Below are positions 46,269 through 59,077 of a stretch of DNA of 64,000 nt, piece after piece. Made by a program: the position numbers and the translations under genes. Source of the DNA: Gelatoporia subvermispora B (taxonomy: Eukaryota > Basidiomycota > Agaricomycetes > Polyporales > Gelatoporiaceae); contig KB445791.1 in NCBI GenBank assembly GCA_000320605.2, positions 514,272 to 578,271 of the forward strand, in the 5' to 3' direction. Each line of letters starts with the position of its first letter. Within the stretch, counting starts at the first letter, position 1. A model generated the notes under the pieces. The model made no database searches. It saw only the letters and a list, made by a program, of their open reading frames with translations, and was not told the DNA's origin.

Positions 46269-47799
46269 CTACTCATCTTTGAGTCCTCGACCTCGGACAA
46301 GAAAGGTGATTCGTGTCAACATGGTGCGGAAGAACTTCATGATCGGCGCTTCTGTTTTGAGGGTCTTCTGCTCCAAGTTCTGTACCTTTATGTCTACCGC
46401 GCCAAGCCGGTCGCGCAGCTCATCAATGGGCGCTAGCGAGTCTCGGGCGTTCCTAAGCCCATCTCTCAACTCGCTATGGACATCCGCGAGCTGCTGCTGC
46501 ATGCCGGTCCCTACGGAGGCGAAGGAATCCTGCCGGGAGACAGTTATCACTATGTCTGGCACAGCAGAGCCAGAATCCGATGTCCCAGGGACACCAGCAG
46601 GCACGTCTGTGGAGATATGGTCGGCATGTTCGTCGAGTGCAAGCGTCGGAGCGGGATCGCCAGCTACAATCATGGAGGCCACTATCGGAGTGGAGAGGTC
46701 GACAGTGGGGGATATCGTGTTCAGTCCAGAGATCGCTTCGTTTGTCTGTACTGTAGCAGAAAGAGTCTGTCGATGACGTAACTTCTCCGCTTCCTCTTGT
46801 AGGCGGGCGACCGTGGCTCGCAGATCCTCCATATCTTCTTCAATACCCCCTTGCAGCTCCTCGTCATGCTCCTCGATCGCCTCTTCGAGGTCCTTCTTCA
46901 TCTCTGATATGATCCGTTCGTGCCTTTTGATCTCGCTTGACACATTTCGATCAAGTTCTAAGCCTGCTTGAGTATCAAAGAGGGACTTCCCCTCCGTCGC
47001 CATCTCGTGCTGGAGGAGCAAGGTAGTGGGTGTGTGGGTGAAGAATTCTCGCACGATCGCATGAGCAGACTCCAGCTCGCGATCGTGACGAAGAAGACGC
47101 GCGCCACCGTCTATTGCGACCTTGAAGAATATCGTTCGAAGCTCATCCTCCCGTGCGTCTCCGATCGCCTGTTCTACTTCACTCCACCGCGTTGTTGCTA
47201 GAACAACGTTCTTCAACGCGTCCGGCCCACAGAGTTTTTGTATGATAGAGAAGTTGCGCTGGGCGGCTCCTCCCATCCTGACGTCGGAGATGCGATGCAG
47301 ATAGAGCACTCCTTGCAATCTAGCGCCTTTCTTATAGCTGGTGCAAATGCCGTGTTTGTCAGTTTGCGATTGTCTAGTGAGCTTTGGGGCCTTTCATACC
47401 TCTCTACCAGAAAAGCAGCGATCTGTTCGAGAACATCTGCGTCGCTCCTTTCGGAATCATCGAATCCGGGTGTGTCGACCATACGCACACGGCAACCGTC
47501 GAGATCGAAGGGATCGGACAGCGAAATATCCGCTGTGCAAGAGTCCATACCATGCCCTACATCCAAGTGGGAACCGCTGACAAGGTTGATGAACTGCAAG
47601 ACATGAACAAGATCAGAGGAGAGCGATGCAATGCACGAGCTGGTTTACACTTGTCTTCCCAGTCCCACTTGGACCCATCACTCTGCGAAAGAACAAGCTC
47701 AGTACAGCATATGAGAACAGGTGCCATAGCTCACGCTATCAGAATTTCTTCGCCCCCTGTGGCATGTGGATGGAAAGTTGGCTCCTGAGCATCCATCAT
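46269..47799 (-). CDS. AIG1-like GTPase with coiled coil, long type I
   Basis: Start at 47799 (MMDAQEPTFHPHATGGEEILIA), then the 34-nt exon VMGPSGTGKTS (near 47660-47695) and FINLVSGSHLDVGHGMDSCT with RVRMVDTPGFDDSERSDADV. The last exon (from about 47340): GVLYLHRISDVRMGGAAQRN, IIQKLCGPD, VVLATTRWSEVE (G4 position), FFKVAIDGGARLLRHDRELESA, a long coiled coil (EEHDEELQGGIEEDMEDLRATV...), a Thr/Ser-rich linker, a second helical segment (LRDRLGAVDIKVQNLEQ) and a basic hydrophobic end (MLTRITFLVRGRG). Compared with its tail-to-tail neighbour it keeps the second helical region. Walker A ends KTS rather than KST, still compatible with binding. Confidence 0.85.
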
Positions 47800-48590
47800 A
47801 GACTGAATGACGGGTTGGAAAATGAGATCAGTTTGCCTCAATATGAGGAGCACGACTGCCACAGTAGGGGTGTCATAGGGTCAGCGTTCCGACCGACTAG
47901 TACCATTCAAGTGTCGCCGTCGGTGATTGCCTTAGACATACGGATAGAGTTCATCGAGTGAGCTTACGCAGATCATCTGCCTCATGTATGTTGCCATTCT
48001 CGGCTGCAACTGAGCCCCGATAAATGTATCATGCAGTGGCAAACAGGCCTCGTTGTTCAAGGAAGAAATTTGCGAATTGGCGATTCCATGCATCGGCTGC
48101 TATATCGCTGCCAGTGCCTTGAATTGAAAGCAGGCGAGATATTCGTGTATTGCTGTCACTGGTGGCTATAGAAGGCGCTGCGCACTTCATGCACACCACG
48201 AAGTTGCCACGAGTTCTAAGCGTCTTTTTATAGTACAGGTCTTCGGAGAGACCGGCAAAGAAGCAAGCCAACCAGATATGCTGTGTCGATGGAATGTCGT
48301 ATCAAATCATCAGAATATAGCGAATGTTACGAGCTACCCGGACTGAGAGTGGACAAACGAATGGAGTATCCAGGAACAAGTTGTGCATGAATTTGCAACA
48401 AACAAACCAGAGCGCAAGCCTCCGAACACGCGGAGACCATCGGAGAATGAACGTTGAACCATGGTGGCTGAGCAGCAGCGACGCGTCTATGCGCGAAGTT
48501 CTGCGGTATTCAATGACACTACAGAACTAGTACATCGTGATTCCTAGCTATCATCTCAACATCGATAAGTCAATCGGATTACATTGAAAA
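47800..48590. other. Intergenic stretch
   Basis: 5' flank of the GTPase gene on one side and of the SMN gene on the other. No gene supported. Confidence 0.5.
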
Positions 48591-49663
48591 ATGCGGCAGG
48601 TGGTATCATACGATGATCTTGCAAATACACACGAACCAGCGCCAGCAGAGACTGGGTCTCGGATCCCTACATCTCACTCGCCACCACCCGCCAAAAAGCG
48701 GAAGACAAGCAACCCACGGGGCTCAAATGGTCGTGCACAGCATGTGCAGCACTGGGACGACCCTGGCTCGGAGCCTGCGCAGATGAGTTATGACGATCAA
48801 CCCGCAGCTGGTAGCAGCGTGACGCACTTGCGGGAGGAGTACACGGAGGAAGTAGTCGAGGTGCACGCAGAAGACGATCTTGATGAAGAGGGAGAAGAGA
48901 GTAGGGAACTCACACACGAGGAAATGTGGGATGACTCTGCGTTAATAGACGCATGGGATTCTGCGATGGCTGAGTATAAGGTGCGTTGCGTCGTGAACTC
49001 TTGCTCCGTTTGACGCTGATTAGTGTAAGGCGTATCATGGGTCGGGGAAGGACTGGAAGAAAGAACCTGTGAAGAAGTCGCCCTTGTACATGCTCTGAAT
49101 ACTCGTTGACAGTCGTCAATGCATACTGACATCGTCTTTAGATGGTACAACGTACCGCCTTCATCCAGCTCGAAAGCCAAGGCGAAGAAAAAGGCTGCGA
49201 CGTCTAAGAAAGTCGTCGCCCAGGGAAACGACATCCACGTTCAAGCCGAAGTTGATCCTGAAGCAGATTCTACGCCTCTGGACTTCAGCACCTTCGTGCC
49301 CTCTCACGACCCGTCGCTCGCCAACACCATACTGCCTCATTCTTCCACCGGTCCTGGTTATGATCATGCACATTCTTACGTATCTAATCAGTCTGAGCCG
49401 ATAGCAAGTCAAGACGAGGCATTCCAGAGGGCACTAACTGCTATGTACTGGGGCGGGTACTGGACCGCCGTGTACCACGTACGTGCCCTTTTACCCATGG
49501 CATCGACCACTACTCATGTTTCCGATAGTGTCAGAGACATGCGGAAACAGCCAGTGGCAGCCAACAGACTCTCGAAGCAGGTGCAGAAGGTGAGGAGCAG
49601 GAGAATGAACAAGGTGAGGATGCGGGGGATGAAGAGGAAGATATGCTGCCTGCTCAGCGATGA
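48591..49663 (+). CDS. SMN1: SMN (survival motor neuron) homolog
   Basis: Core of the SMN complex that loads Sm rings on spliceosomal snRNAs. Exons 48591-48980, about 49024-49085, 49142-49478, 49529-49663. The Gemin2-binding segment is clear: EEMWDDSALIDAWDSAMAEYK, then after an intron YHGSGKDWKKEPVKKSPL, then WYNVPP. The C-terminal YG box is split-free: FQRALTAMYWGGYWTAVYH, the self-association motif. Between them lies a Lys/Ala- and Ser-rich linker with no Tudor domain, as in fission yeast Smn1. A short acidic tail follows (GEDAGDEEEDMLPAQR). The exact acceptor of exon 2 (49023 or 49029) is ambiguous and in frame either way. Convergent with the Ku80 gene. Confidence 0.85.
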
Positions 49664-49977
49664 AGGCGGGAACGGAATGGCTTCCATCCCTGCTGCCAGT
49701 CGTTATGATACATTTACTATGCCATGCTAGGCTCGTTATCGATATATCATTGACCTATCTCCGACGCATACCAAGTAGGTCACAAGAAGGAACCTATGGT
49801 TGGCAAGCACCAATGCACACTGTGTTGCATAACCCCACAGGAAGAACACCTCATTGTGATTTCAGTATGACACTAACTAGACAAATAATGAAATAAACGC
49901 ATTTCAACGACCAAGAGTCCCCAAATGTAACGCTGCGAAAATAATTGATATCCTTGCATGAAATTGTCAGATCATTG
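49664..49977. other. Intergenic stretch between convergent genes
   Basis: 3' flanks of the SMN and Ku80 genes. Nothing else seen. Confidence 0.5.
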
Positions 49978-52900
49978 TCACTGTTGATGGATGAACTACA
50001 GTGGCCGTCAATTTATGACTTGTATCTTTACATACACACATATAACACACCTCAGCAGCATATGCGTCTGTGACGTCCGACGTGCCGCCAAACTTGCTTG
50101 CTTCAGACTTGCTAATGAGGCTGATTGTCCGGCCCTCTCCTTGGACATGTGTCCAGAATTCCTTGTTGCCCGGTTTACTTTCCAAACAAACCTCATGCAG
50201 TTGCCGCAAGAATCTGCGAACACGAGATGTGGCGACCATTATATCGAGATCGCATAATAACTCACGCATTCCATGCATCAATCTCATCCTCCTGTCCAAT
50301 GTGATCATGCAGTTGGTTAATTAGTCCTGCACCATAAAGCGGGCGACTGACCTCCAATGCAACCTTCCTGAGGACTCTCATGCACTGCAACATTTCTTCT
50401 GTCCTTCTCGACGCAAACGGCTTAGCAACAACCTCCTTGATGATGTCCCCCAGGTCCTCCACCGCCTTCGTGACGACGTCTCCGCGGGCGATGTTCTGCC
50501 GGAAGTCGTCCAGCGGATACGTGTTGCCAATAATGCGGCCGGATGCGCGCCCTCGGTCCGGTTCAGGGGATCGCGTGGGCGTCGGGAGGTGTGCGCCCTT
50601 GCCCTTGTTGACCAGCAGGTCCTCCGCGTCGGATTCTGGTTCAGTCTCGGACTCAGTAGCGCTGCTGTCGTCGCCGGACCGTGCCTCGGGTTTGCGCTTG
50701 GCCTTGGGAGAGGGACCCGCGTGCTGGCTGGCGAACGCCCGCTGAGTCGTTGGCATCTGAGACGAGGTGGGAGGGCGCTTGGCCGTCTTGTCCAGCAGGA
50801 GCATGTCCTCGTCTTCGTCGCGTGCGCGGACATGACCGTCCTTGCGCGCCCGTGTGACCTTTGCGGGAACTGTGATATACGTAGTAGTACAAGCGGTTTG
50901 CGTCCGAAGCGCACGATCAGACTTACCCTCGCGGACCTTGAACAAATCCTTGCATTCCTCAATAGCGTCTCGTGCCCGTTTGAGCACACGCAGAGGTGGG
51001 TCGAAGTATTTTGTTAATTCTGGATGGGGCGGGGGTAGCGGGTTCTTGGATATGTCATCGACGACTGCCGCATGGAGTAGTGCCTGCTTCATGCGGTGCA
51101 GCGCAGGGTTGTACGAAAGACGTACGTCAAACCATGGCTCCCGCTCGCTGTGCGTCGTTACGAAATCGAGCATCATGAAGACGTCTCTCGGGGGCATACT
51201 GAGGCCACATACCCTTCCTCATTCTTCTCCCCTGCATTCATGAGGTCCATTTCGTCCACGAACCGGTCCATTGCGCTCTCCTGTTCCTTAGTAGGCAGAT
51301 ACGGATGCGATGTGACCGTGTTATTCGTCTTTGACACGAGCTTGTCCAAGGATCCGAAGGGAAAGTTGCGGATGTCATCAGCGAAGGGCATCTACATGCA
51401 TCGAATGTTGATTGCAGAATGACCGATCAAATCGCTGCGCCAGACCTACCTGGACCCACATCAGATAGTCCATCTGACCCTCAATGGTCATCGGCCACAT
51501 CACGCCCACCTTCGGTTCTCCCCCATCCTTCTTCACCCACCTCGCAATTGCAAATTTCTCCTCGCTCTTCGCCATCGCCTTCACAAGCGAACTCAGCGCG
51601 ACCTGCTGCATCGCCTTGTCCGTGTCCCCAAACACATAATACACCTCGCCCATCTCCTGCCAGCGCTTGAAATGCTTGGCCTTGAAGAACCCGCAGATCT
51701 CGATACCCTTGAGGGTAGGCAGCTTCGGGAATGTGTCATCGGGGCACGGCACGTATGATGCGCCATACTTGAAACCGCGGACAAGCTCCTCCTTCTCGAC
51801 CTTCTCCAGTGCGTCGCCCTTGCGCTCGTCCTCCGCGTCGCCCTCGCTGTCCTCCTCTCCATCCCCGCGGTCGATAAAATATTCCGTCCGCCGCGCAAGC
51901 TGCGTCCAGATGACCTTGTCCTCGTCGTCGTCCAGCTGCATACGCGACTCGTCCTCGTCGTCCCCTTTCACGCGCCGCGCAAAGCGCTTAATGCTGGGGA
52001 GCGACGCCTTTGCAGTGTACTTGTAGGTCTTCACGTAGATCTCGATGGCTTCCTCCGCACGGCTCTCAACGTCACCGACGCGCAGAACGAAAACCGATGG
52101 CTGCGATTTGACTTGTTTGATCTCTGGGCGGGCGAGCTCCTGTAGAGCAAATTCGGCGTTGCCCACAACCCCGCGCTCGAGCTTGGAGGTGAAAGTGTGA
52201 TAGAAGGACTCGTTTGTGCGCTATCAAGACGTTTGTCAGAGCACTGTCTTGAAGTCTGTGGAACGCTTCTAGCTGACCTTTATATCTGATTTGCCCTGTT
52301 CGTGGAAGGGTAGTTCATCGTCATCGAAATCTACTCCTCTGAAGGGTAGTAGATTAAGCGAACTGCATTCTAATGACACCCAGAATCAAGGCCTACACTA
52401 CCGTCAAGCTAATCTTCAACGCATTCATCTTGGAAACGGTCGCTTCCCAATCCTCAATCTCGATCGGACTTTCGCCGTCCGTGATGAGGACAATCTTGCG
52501 GGTCCACGACGGCTTCCTTTCGAGGTATTCCTGTTGGGTTTCGATTCCGACAATCAATGCATCGATGGCTACAGTCGGCGTACATATCAGTAAAAGTATC
52601 ACGCGTCTTGGCACACATACCATCCCCAGTCGTTTCCGAAGGCTCAATGCCGGATATTTTTGCGAGCGTGCGTACATCCGGCTGCAAGATAGGTATGTAC
52701 TCAGAGACGTGCTCGTATCCTCCATTTTTTTCGTTGACAGTATTATCGGTATCTACAAAACGTGTGAGTGTGACTCTGGGTTTTGGCAGAAAGCCCACCT
52801 CACCATCTGTACCGAATAGGATCAAGCCACATTGCTCTGTCTTCCGGCCGTGATATATCTTCAGAATACGTTAGCCTCATGAATCGCTATTCGGGGATCA

Positions 52901-53084
52901 AACATACCATCTCTTGCACCTTGAGCTTGACAAACTGCAGAGCATACTCGAGATTTGTCATCTCTACTGTCATGCTCTCGCCATTCGCGCCATCAGGAAC
53001 TTCAACTTCGCGTATCTTCCCCATGGACGGCGAAACGTCCACGAGGAACATTGTTACGGTGAACTTTTGGGATGCAGTCGTCAT
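49978..53084 (-). CDS. KU80: Ku80 DNA end-binding subunit
   Basis: Subunit of the Ku heterodimer for non-homologous end joining and telomere maintenance. Start at 53084: MTTASQKFTVTMFLVDVSPSMG, a von Willebrand A-type domain with the DVSPS motif. Following exons hold FVKLKVQEM, GYEHVSEYIPILQPDV, ERKPSWTRKIVLITDGESPIE, then the long exon 51378-52166 with the Ku core (FALQELARPEIKQ, YVKTYKYTAKASLPSIKRFAR, GFKYGASYVPCPDD, LKGIEICGFFKAKHFKRW, YYVFGDTDKAMQQ, ALSSLVKAMAKSEEKFAIAR), MPFADDIRNFPF, FVTTHSEREPWFDVRLSYNPALHRMKQALLHAA, an acidic Ser-rich linker and the C-terminal helical domain (DVVTKAVEDLGDII). The final splice gives a stop at 49978. At least eight introns. Coding and domain order fit Ku80, not Ku70. 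Confidence 0.88.
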
Positions 53085-53453
53085 CTTGAGTAGATTCTAA
53101 TACAAAGAGAAACGACTTACGCCCGCCCTTTCTGCTGGCATGACTGCTGGCTAGCCACAAAAGAAGCTCGGAGGTCGGCGGTGTCGCGACGGTGGCGGTG
53201 GCGCGGCGCACCAGACGCGTCGCGCGTCAGTATTGCACGTGATCAGCCGGAGCTTGAAACCATTCTGCAAGAAAGTGAAGCGGAGTTCGTCGGACACGAA
53301 CTGCCAACAACACGTTTCCCGGTGTGCTTTGTCAGCTGAGGAGAGGCATTTTCCCACACCTCCAGGTTGCTCTTACAAGTGATTCTGACTTGCGCATAGT
53401 TCACGAGATCGACGCCCTTCGTGTCCGACGCGATTCTACGCGCGTTCTCCGCG
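53085..53453. promoter_or_regulatory. Shared promoter between Ku80 and SNF2 genes
   Basis: 369 bp between divergent start codons at 53084 (minus) and 53454 (plus). Both 5' UTRs and core promoters must fit here. No TATA box stands out, as usual for housekeeping pairs. Confidence 0.55.
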
Positions 53454-56400
53454 ATGACCTCTTTTCCCCAGCCACAACTTTCTCAGCAACCACCACCATC
53501 TTTCACGAATGTTCGCCCCGATCAGCACCGCGACCGGTTCCAAGCTCTCTTCCAGGTATGTTTTAGATTGTTCATCCTCGAGTATGTAAATAGTGTGTTC
53601 ACCCGGTGGAACTTGGTGGACAGCGTGCACAGCTCCTCCGGGCTCAGGGACTCACGCCTCAGACTTCACCGGAGTTGGACAAGATCTACAAGGTGATGCA
53701 GGCATTCCAGGCGCAACAGCACAGTGCGTATCGTTCTCCACTTCAGCTTGGTACCCTTCGTATACCCCTTTCATCCCTCTCCGCGCCTTCCGTTCCCGAG
53801 CATCAAGCTGCCCCCTCTACCGATCTTCGTCATTGCACTGCAGAAGCATCGGTCATAGAGCACGCCCACGCTACATGTCTCGCGCTCTACCCTTCCCCTG
53901 TAGCGATGCAGACTCGACGACCATCCGCGATCCCTCGAATGTTGTTACCCGTGAGCATCAATGGAAGAGGATGGCTGTTGACTTGCTGCCGTGGATCTGG
54001 ACGTAGACGACGCGGGCATGCAGGAACTTCCGGGACAACGTCTCACGTTACTCGGGCTGCATTCGTGTCCAGGCCATATGGCGATGGAACTCTACTGCAC
54101 AAGTATCTGGAATATCCTTGATACGTCGGAGTGGCAGTGGCGGCTATGAAAGATAAGCGATGCTGTTCTGCACAGAATGAGTTTGGTATCGTCTTCGTCG
54201 GCCGATGCCCGTGGTCGTAGAAGTTGCCACATCTTTTCCGCTGCCAGTCACCTGTGCTTTTGCTTTCTCCACGGGATGTTGCCGTTACTGGGTGGCATTC
54301 CACATTTATCCCTTCACATACGCGCTAGATTTGCATCGCGAGCGGTTTTACTGATACAACTTTCCGCTTCGTTTGTTTCGTTTGTCTAATTTCTTTTATG
54401 AAGTTCGTCGTCACTGACCTCATTTGTTCCAGGACAAGAAGGTCCCCCAGCAGATCACACTCAACAGCCGGCTCTCAACGGGCACGGTGCCTCCGCCACC
54501 ATGCCAAATGGCACCGGCGTACCCAACGGCCACTCTCTTACCAGCGGACCCATTCCTCCCGTTCCACCGCAGCATCCACAGACCCCTGTATCTTTCACTC
54601 CCGAGCAGATCACAGCCCTCCGCGCGCAGATCCAAGCGTTCAAGTTCCTCTCTCGAGGCATGCCCGTTCCTGAAGCAGTCCTAGCGGCGATGCGAGTGCC
54701 GAACAATGCTGTCTCTGACCTGCAGAATCTCATGCAGGTACCTGATGTCAATGGGCGAGTAATCGACAGCGCCGTCAAGCTGCACAAGAGCGTTTCTGGC
54801 AGCTCGGTCGCGTCCGAGCAGCCTGGTGAGCCTGCCGTGGTACAGGAGACAGTGAAGGCAGAGGACGCGGAGGTGCTTGCCTCGTCTCTCAACATGAATG
54901 CAGCGGATCTTCCGAAGGGTCCCTTCCTTGAGGATGACGTCAAGTCGGGGATATATCCCTACAACGCTTACCTGAATCCATTCGTGCACCTCAATGTTGA
55001 TGGTGTGGATCCGGCACTGTTTGCGAGCCGTCTTCAAAGGCTCTTGATACCTTCGATCATGCCGACTGGCCTCGACCCCCATCAGGCGCTCGCGGAGCGG
55101 AATAGATTTGTCGATGCGCGGATAGAGCAACGGATACGGGAACTGGAGGAGATGCCGGCGATGATGGGCGACGGTGGTTTGGAGAGCGCCTTGGACGACT
55201 CTGCGGAGGAGAACAAGGAGAACGCGCTGGACAGCAGCGAGAACGGACTTCGTGCACTTATGCATCCTTCACAGGACACGCATGGCAAGGTCCGCGCGTT
55301 GATCGAGCTCAAGGGTCTCCGTGTGCTGGACAAGCAGCGCTCGATGCGCGCAAACGTGGCGGAAAGACTTACGCACGGGTCTCTCCTCCCGATCAACCGC
55401 ACAGACTATCGCCGTGTGCGCCGCCCGACGGTGCGCGATGCCCGGATGACGGAGCAGCTCGAGCGGAAACAGCGGGTAGAGCGCGAGCGGCGGGCGAAGC
55501 AGAAACACGTCGAGCAGCTCGGCATCATCTGCTCTCATGGTCGCGAAGTGCTCGCCGTCAACCAGTCTGCGCGCGAGCGCGTGAAGCTCCTCAGTAAAGC
55601 AGTCTTGTCGTTCCACGCACACACAGAGAAGGAGGAGCAGCGCCGTATCGAGCGTATTAGCAAGGAGCGTCTTAAGGCACTGAAGGCGGACGATGAAGAG
55701 GCGTACATGAAGCTCATTGATACGGCGAAGGATACGCGTATCACCCACCTCATACGCCAGACTGATGCGTATCTCGACTCACTCGCTCAGGCGGTCATGG
55801 AGCAGCAGCGCGAGGGAGACGGAGCGATCAACGATGGCCTGCCGTTTGAGGAGGAGGAGGGTCCGACAAGCGAGGCGACGTTCGGTGCGCAGAAGTTCGA
55901 GGATGAGGAGACGGACGACCGCGGGAAGCTGGACTACTACGCTGTCGCGCACCGGATTAAGGAGAAGGTCACGAAGCAGCCGAGCCTGCTTGTGGGTGGT
56001 ACCCTCAAGGATTACCAGATCAAGGGCCTCCAATGGATGGTCAGTTTGTACAACAACAAGCTCAACGGTATCCTCGCAGACGAGATGGTAAGCATTTCTA
56101 ATTTGCCAAGTGGTGCAGTCGAAATTGACCGTTGTCGCATAGGGTCTCGGCAAGACGATCCAGACAATTTCCCTAATCACGTTCCTGATCGAGGTTAAGA
56201 AGCAGCGCGGACCGTATCTGGTAATCGTACCGCTGTCGACGATGACGAATTGGTCTGGCGAATTTGCGAAGTGGGCGCCGGGCGTTAACATGGTATCCTA
56301 TAAAGGCAATCCCGCGCAACGCAAGTTACTGCAGCAAGATCTCCGCACCGGTCAATTCCAGGTGCTTCTTACGACCTATGAGTACATTATCAAGGATCGT

Positions 56401-59077
56401 GCACACCTGAGTCGTATACGTTGGGTGCACATGATCATCGGTATGTTCATTCGATGATTTACTTGAGCCCAAAAGCTGATGATGCGCAGATGAGGGTCAC
56501 CGTATGAAGAACACGCAGAGTAAATTGGCCCAGACGCTCACGCAGTACTATCATTCCCGCTACCGCCTCATCCTCACCGGTACCCCGCTGCAGAACAACC
56601 TGCCCGAGCTGTGGGCGCTTCTGAACTTTGTCCTTCCGAAGATCTTCAACTCGGTCAAGTCGTTCGACGAGTGGTTCAACACGCCGTTCGCGAATTCTGG
56701 TACCGGCGATAAGATCGAGTTGAACGAAGAAGAGGCTCTCCTCATTATCCGTCGTCTGCACAAGGTACTCCGGCCGTTCTTGCTCCGTCGTCTCAAGAAG
56801 GATGTCGAGTCGGAGCTGCCGGATAAAGTCGAGAAGGTTATCAAGATTCGCATGAGTGCACTGCAGTCGCAATTGTACAAGCAGATGAAGAAGTATAAGA
56901 TGATTGCAGATGGTAAGGACAGCAAGGGGTACGTAACTCTATTTCGTAAAACTGCCATGTATTGTACTGATGGTGCATTGCAGCAAACCTGGCGGTGTCA
57001 AGGGTTTGAGCAACGAGCTCATGCAGCTGCGCAAGATATGCCAGCACCCCTACCTATTTGAGAGCGTCGAGGACAAGATCAACCCATCTGGTATCATCGA
57101 CGACAAGCTTATCCGTACGTCTGGCAAGATCGAGTTGCTCTCGCGTATTCTACCCAAGTTCTTCGCTACGGACCACAGAGTAAGTAATATGCCTTCTGCT
57201 CGTGCCTTCATGTAGCTGACATGTCCATAAGGTCCTTATCTTCTTCCAGATGACTAAGGTCATGGACATCATGGAGGACTTTCTGAAGATGATGGGCTGG
57301 AAGTACCTCCGTCTGGACGGTGGTACAAAAACAGAGGACCGTGCTGGACATGTTGCGCAGTTCAACGCGAAAAATTCAGACATCAGGGTCTTCATTCTGT
57401 CAACCCGCGCTGGTGGTCTTGGTCTCAACTTGCAGACGGCCGATACCGTCATTATGTAAGATTGCATAAATCCTCAATGAACGCTCTTGCTGACAGTGAT
57501 TCTTCTGCAGCTTCGATAGTGACTGGAATCCGCATGCGGATCTACAGGCGCAGGACCGTGCGCATCGTATCGGACAAACGAAGGTCGTCCGTATCCTGCG
57601 TTTCATCACCGAGAAGAGTGTCGAGGAGGCCATGTTTGCGCGTGCACGATACAAGCTCGATATTGATGACAAGGTCATTCAGGCCGGTCGCTTCGATAAC
57701 AAGTCCACACAGGAGGAGCAGGAAGAATTCTTGGTGCGTCGTCTCAGCTCAATCTGTCACGTCGTTGGCTTATACTCGAATCTATCAAGCGCTCGATCCT
57801 GGAAGCCGACCAGGAAGAGGAGAACGAGGAGGCCGGCGACATGAACGATGAGGAGATCAACGAGATCATCGCGCGTTCCGACCAGGAAGGGGTGATTTTC
57901 CGTCAGATTGACCTCCAGCGCGAACGAGATGCACAGGAGGCATGGAGACAGGCGGGCAACCGTGGAAAACCGCCTCCACCACTCATGCAGCTCGAGGAAC
58001 TACCGGAGTGTTACAGAATGGATGAGCCCTTCGGAGACAAGGACGAACTCGATGAGCTGGAAGGTCGCGGTCATCGTCGTCGGACAGTTGTCAACTACAA
58101 CGACGGTCTCAGTGATGACCAGTGGGCCATGGTAGGCATTCCTATCTTTCTTCTTTTCGTGCCGACTCATGTCTCTGGTAGGCTCTGGAAGACGGTGAAG
58201 ATATTCAGGAACTCTCCGAAAGGGCTAAGAGGAGAGCAGCAATGGGTTCTCCGGTGCCTGAAGTTGACACTCCTCGTGCGCGCAAGTCCAAGAAGGGCAA
58301 GGGCAGGACCAACACTGATCAATCCCTGGATGTCTTGCAAGTTAATGGCAAGCGGAAACGTGGCGGCATGAAGTCGATGTCGGTTACGCCGTCCATTCAG
58401 GAGGACGATGACGATGACCGCGACACGGTACGTACTAGTCACTGTGCTTCGTTGATCCTGTGTTCACCCTGCTTCAGAAACGTCGCAAGACCAAGGCGCC
58501 AGAGATCCCGCCTCCGATCCGCGAGAAGATGAAGAAGGCGTTCAACGAGTGCTACAAAGCAGTCTTGAACTGTGAGGATGACACGGGCCGTAGACGCTGC
58601 GACCTATTCAAAGAGCTACCAGATAGACGAGTATGTATTAGATGCAGAATACTCTTCCCCATTGACCCTGACTCGGAGCTTCAGGAATACCCCGATTACT
58701 ACCAACTCATCAAGCAGCCGATCGCTCTCTCCACCATACGCAAACGGATGAATAGCAACTACTACAAGAGTGTGTTAGACTTCCGGGAGGACTTCCGTCT
58801 AATGTTCAGCAACGCGCGGACATACAACCAGGAGGGCTCTTGGGTGTACGTCGATGCAGAAGAGATGGAGAAGGTCTTCAACGCGGCCTTCGAGCGACAT
58901 CTTGTTGGTAGCGGGCTCCCGGGAGCACCTGCACCTGCCTCCGGGTCTGCGTCTGGAGCATACGATTCCGCACTCACGCCAATGGATGAGGACGAACGTC
59001 TTCCGTCCAAGGGGAAGAACGGGCGGAAGCAGATCATCAGCGATGATGAATACCTGACCCCTAGTGATGAAGAGTGA
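53454..59077 (+). CDS. STH1: SNF2/STH1 chromatin-remodelling ATPase
   Basis: Catalytic ATPase of a SWI/SNF- or RSC-class complex. Exons: 53454-53555, 53624-53723, 54433-56087, 56143-56440, 56490-56928, 56984-57179, 57232-57455, 57511-57733, 57790-58131, 58182-58429, 58478-58630, 58685-59077. Domains in order: QLQ ([20 protein letters not shown], 54590), HSA ([20 protein letters not shown] and following, about 55390-55600), the SNF2 ATPase with GLGKT right after the intron at 56088-56142, DEGH split by an intron at 56441, [20 protein letters not shown]; HELICc with [13 protein letters not shown] and [11 protein letters not shown]; SnAC-like region ([15 protein letters not shown]); a C-terminal bromodomain ([30 protein letters not shown]). 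One bromodomain fits SNF2 and STH1 equally, so the exact ortholog is open. The second intron (709 nt) is very long. Confidence 0.9.
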
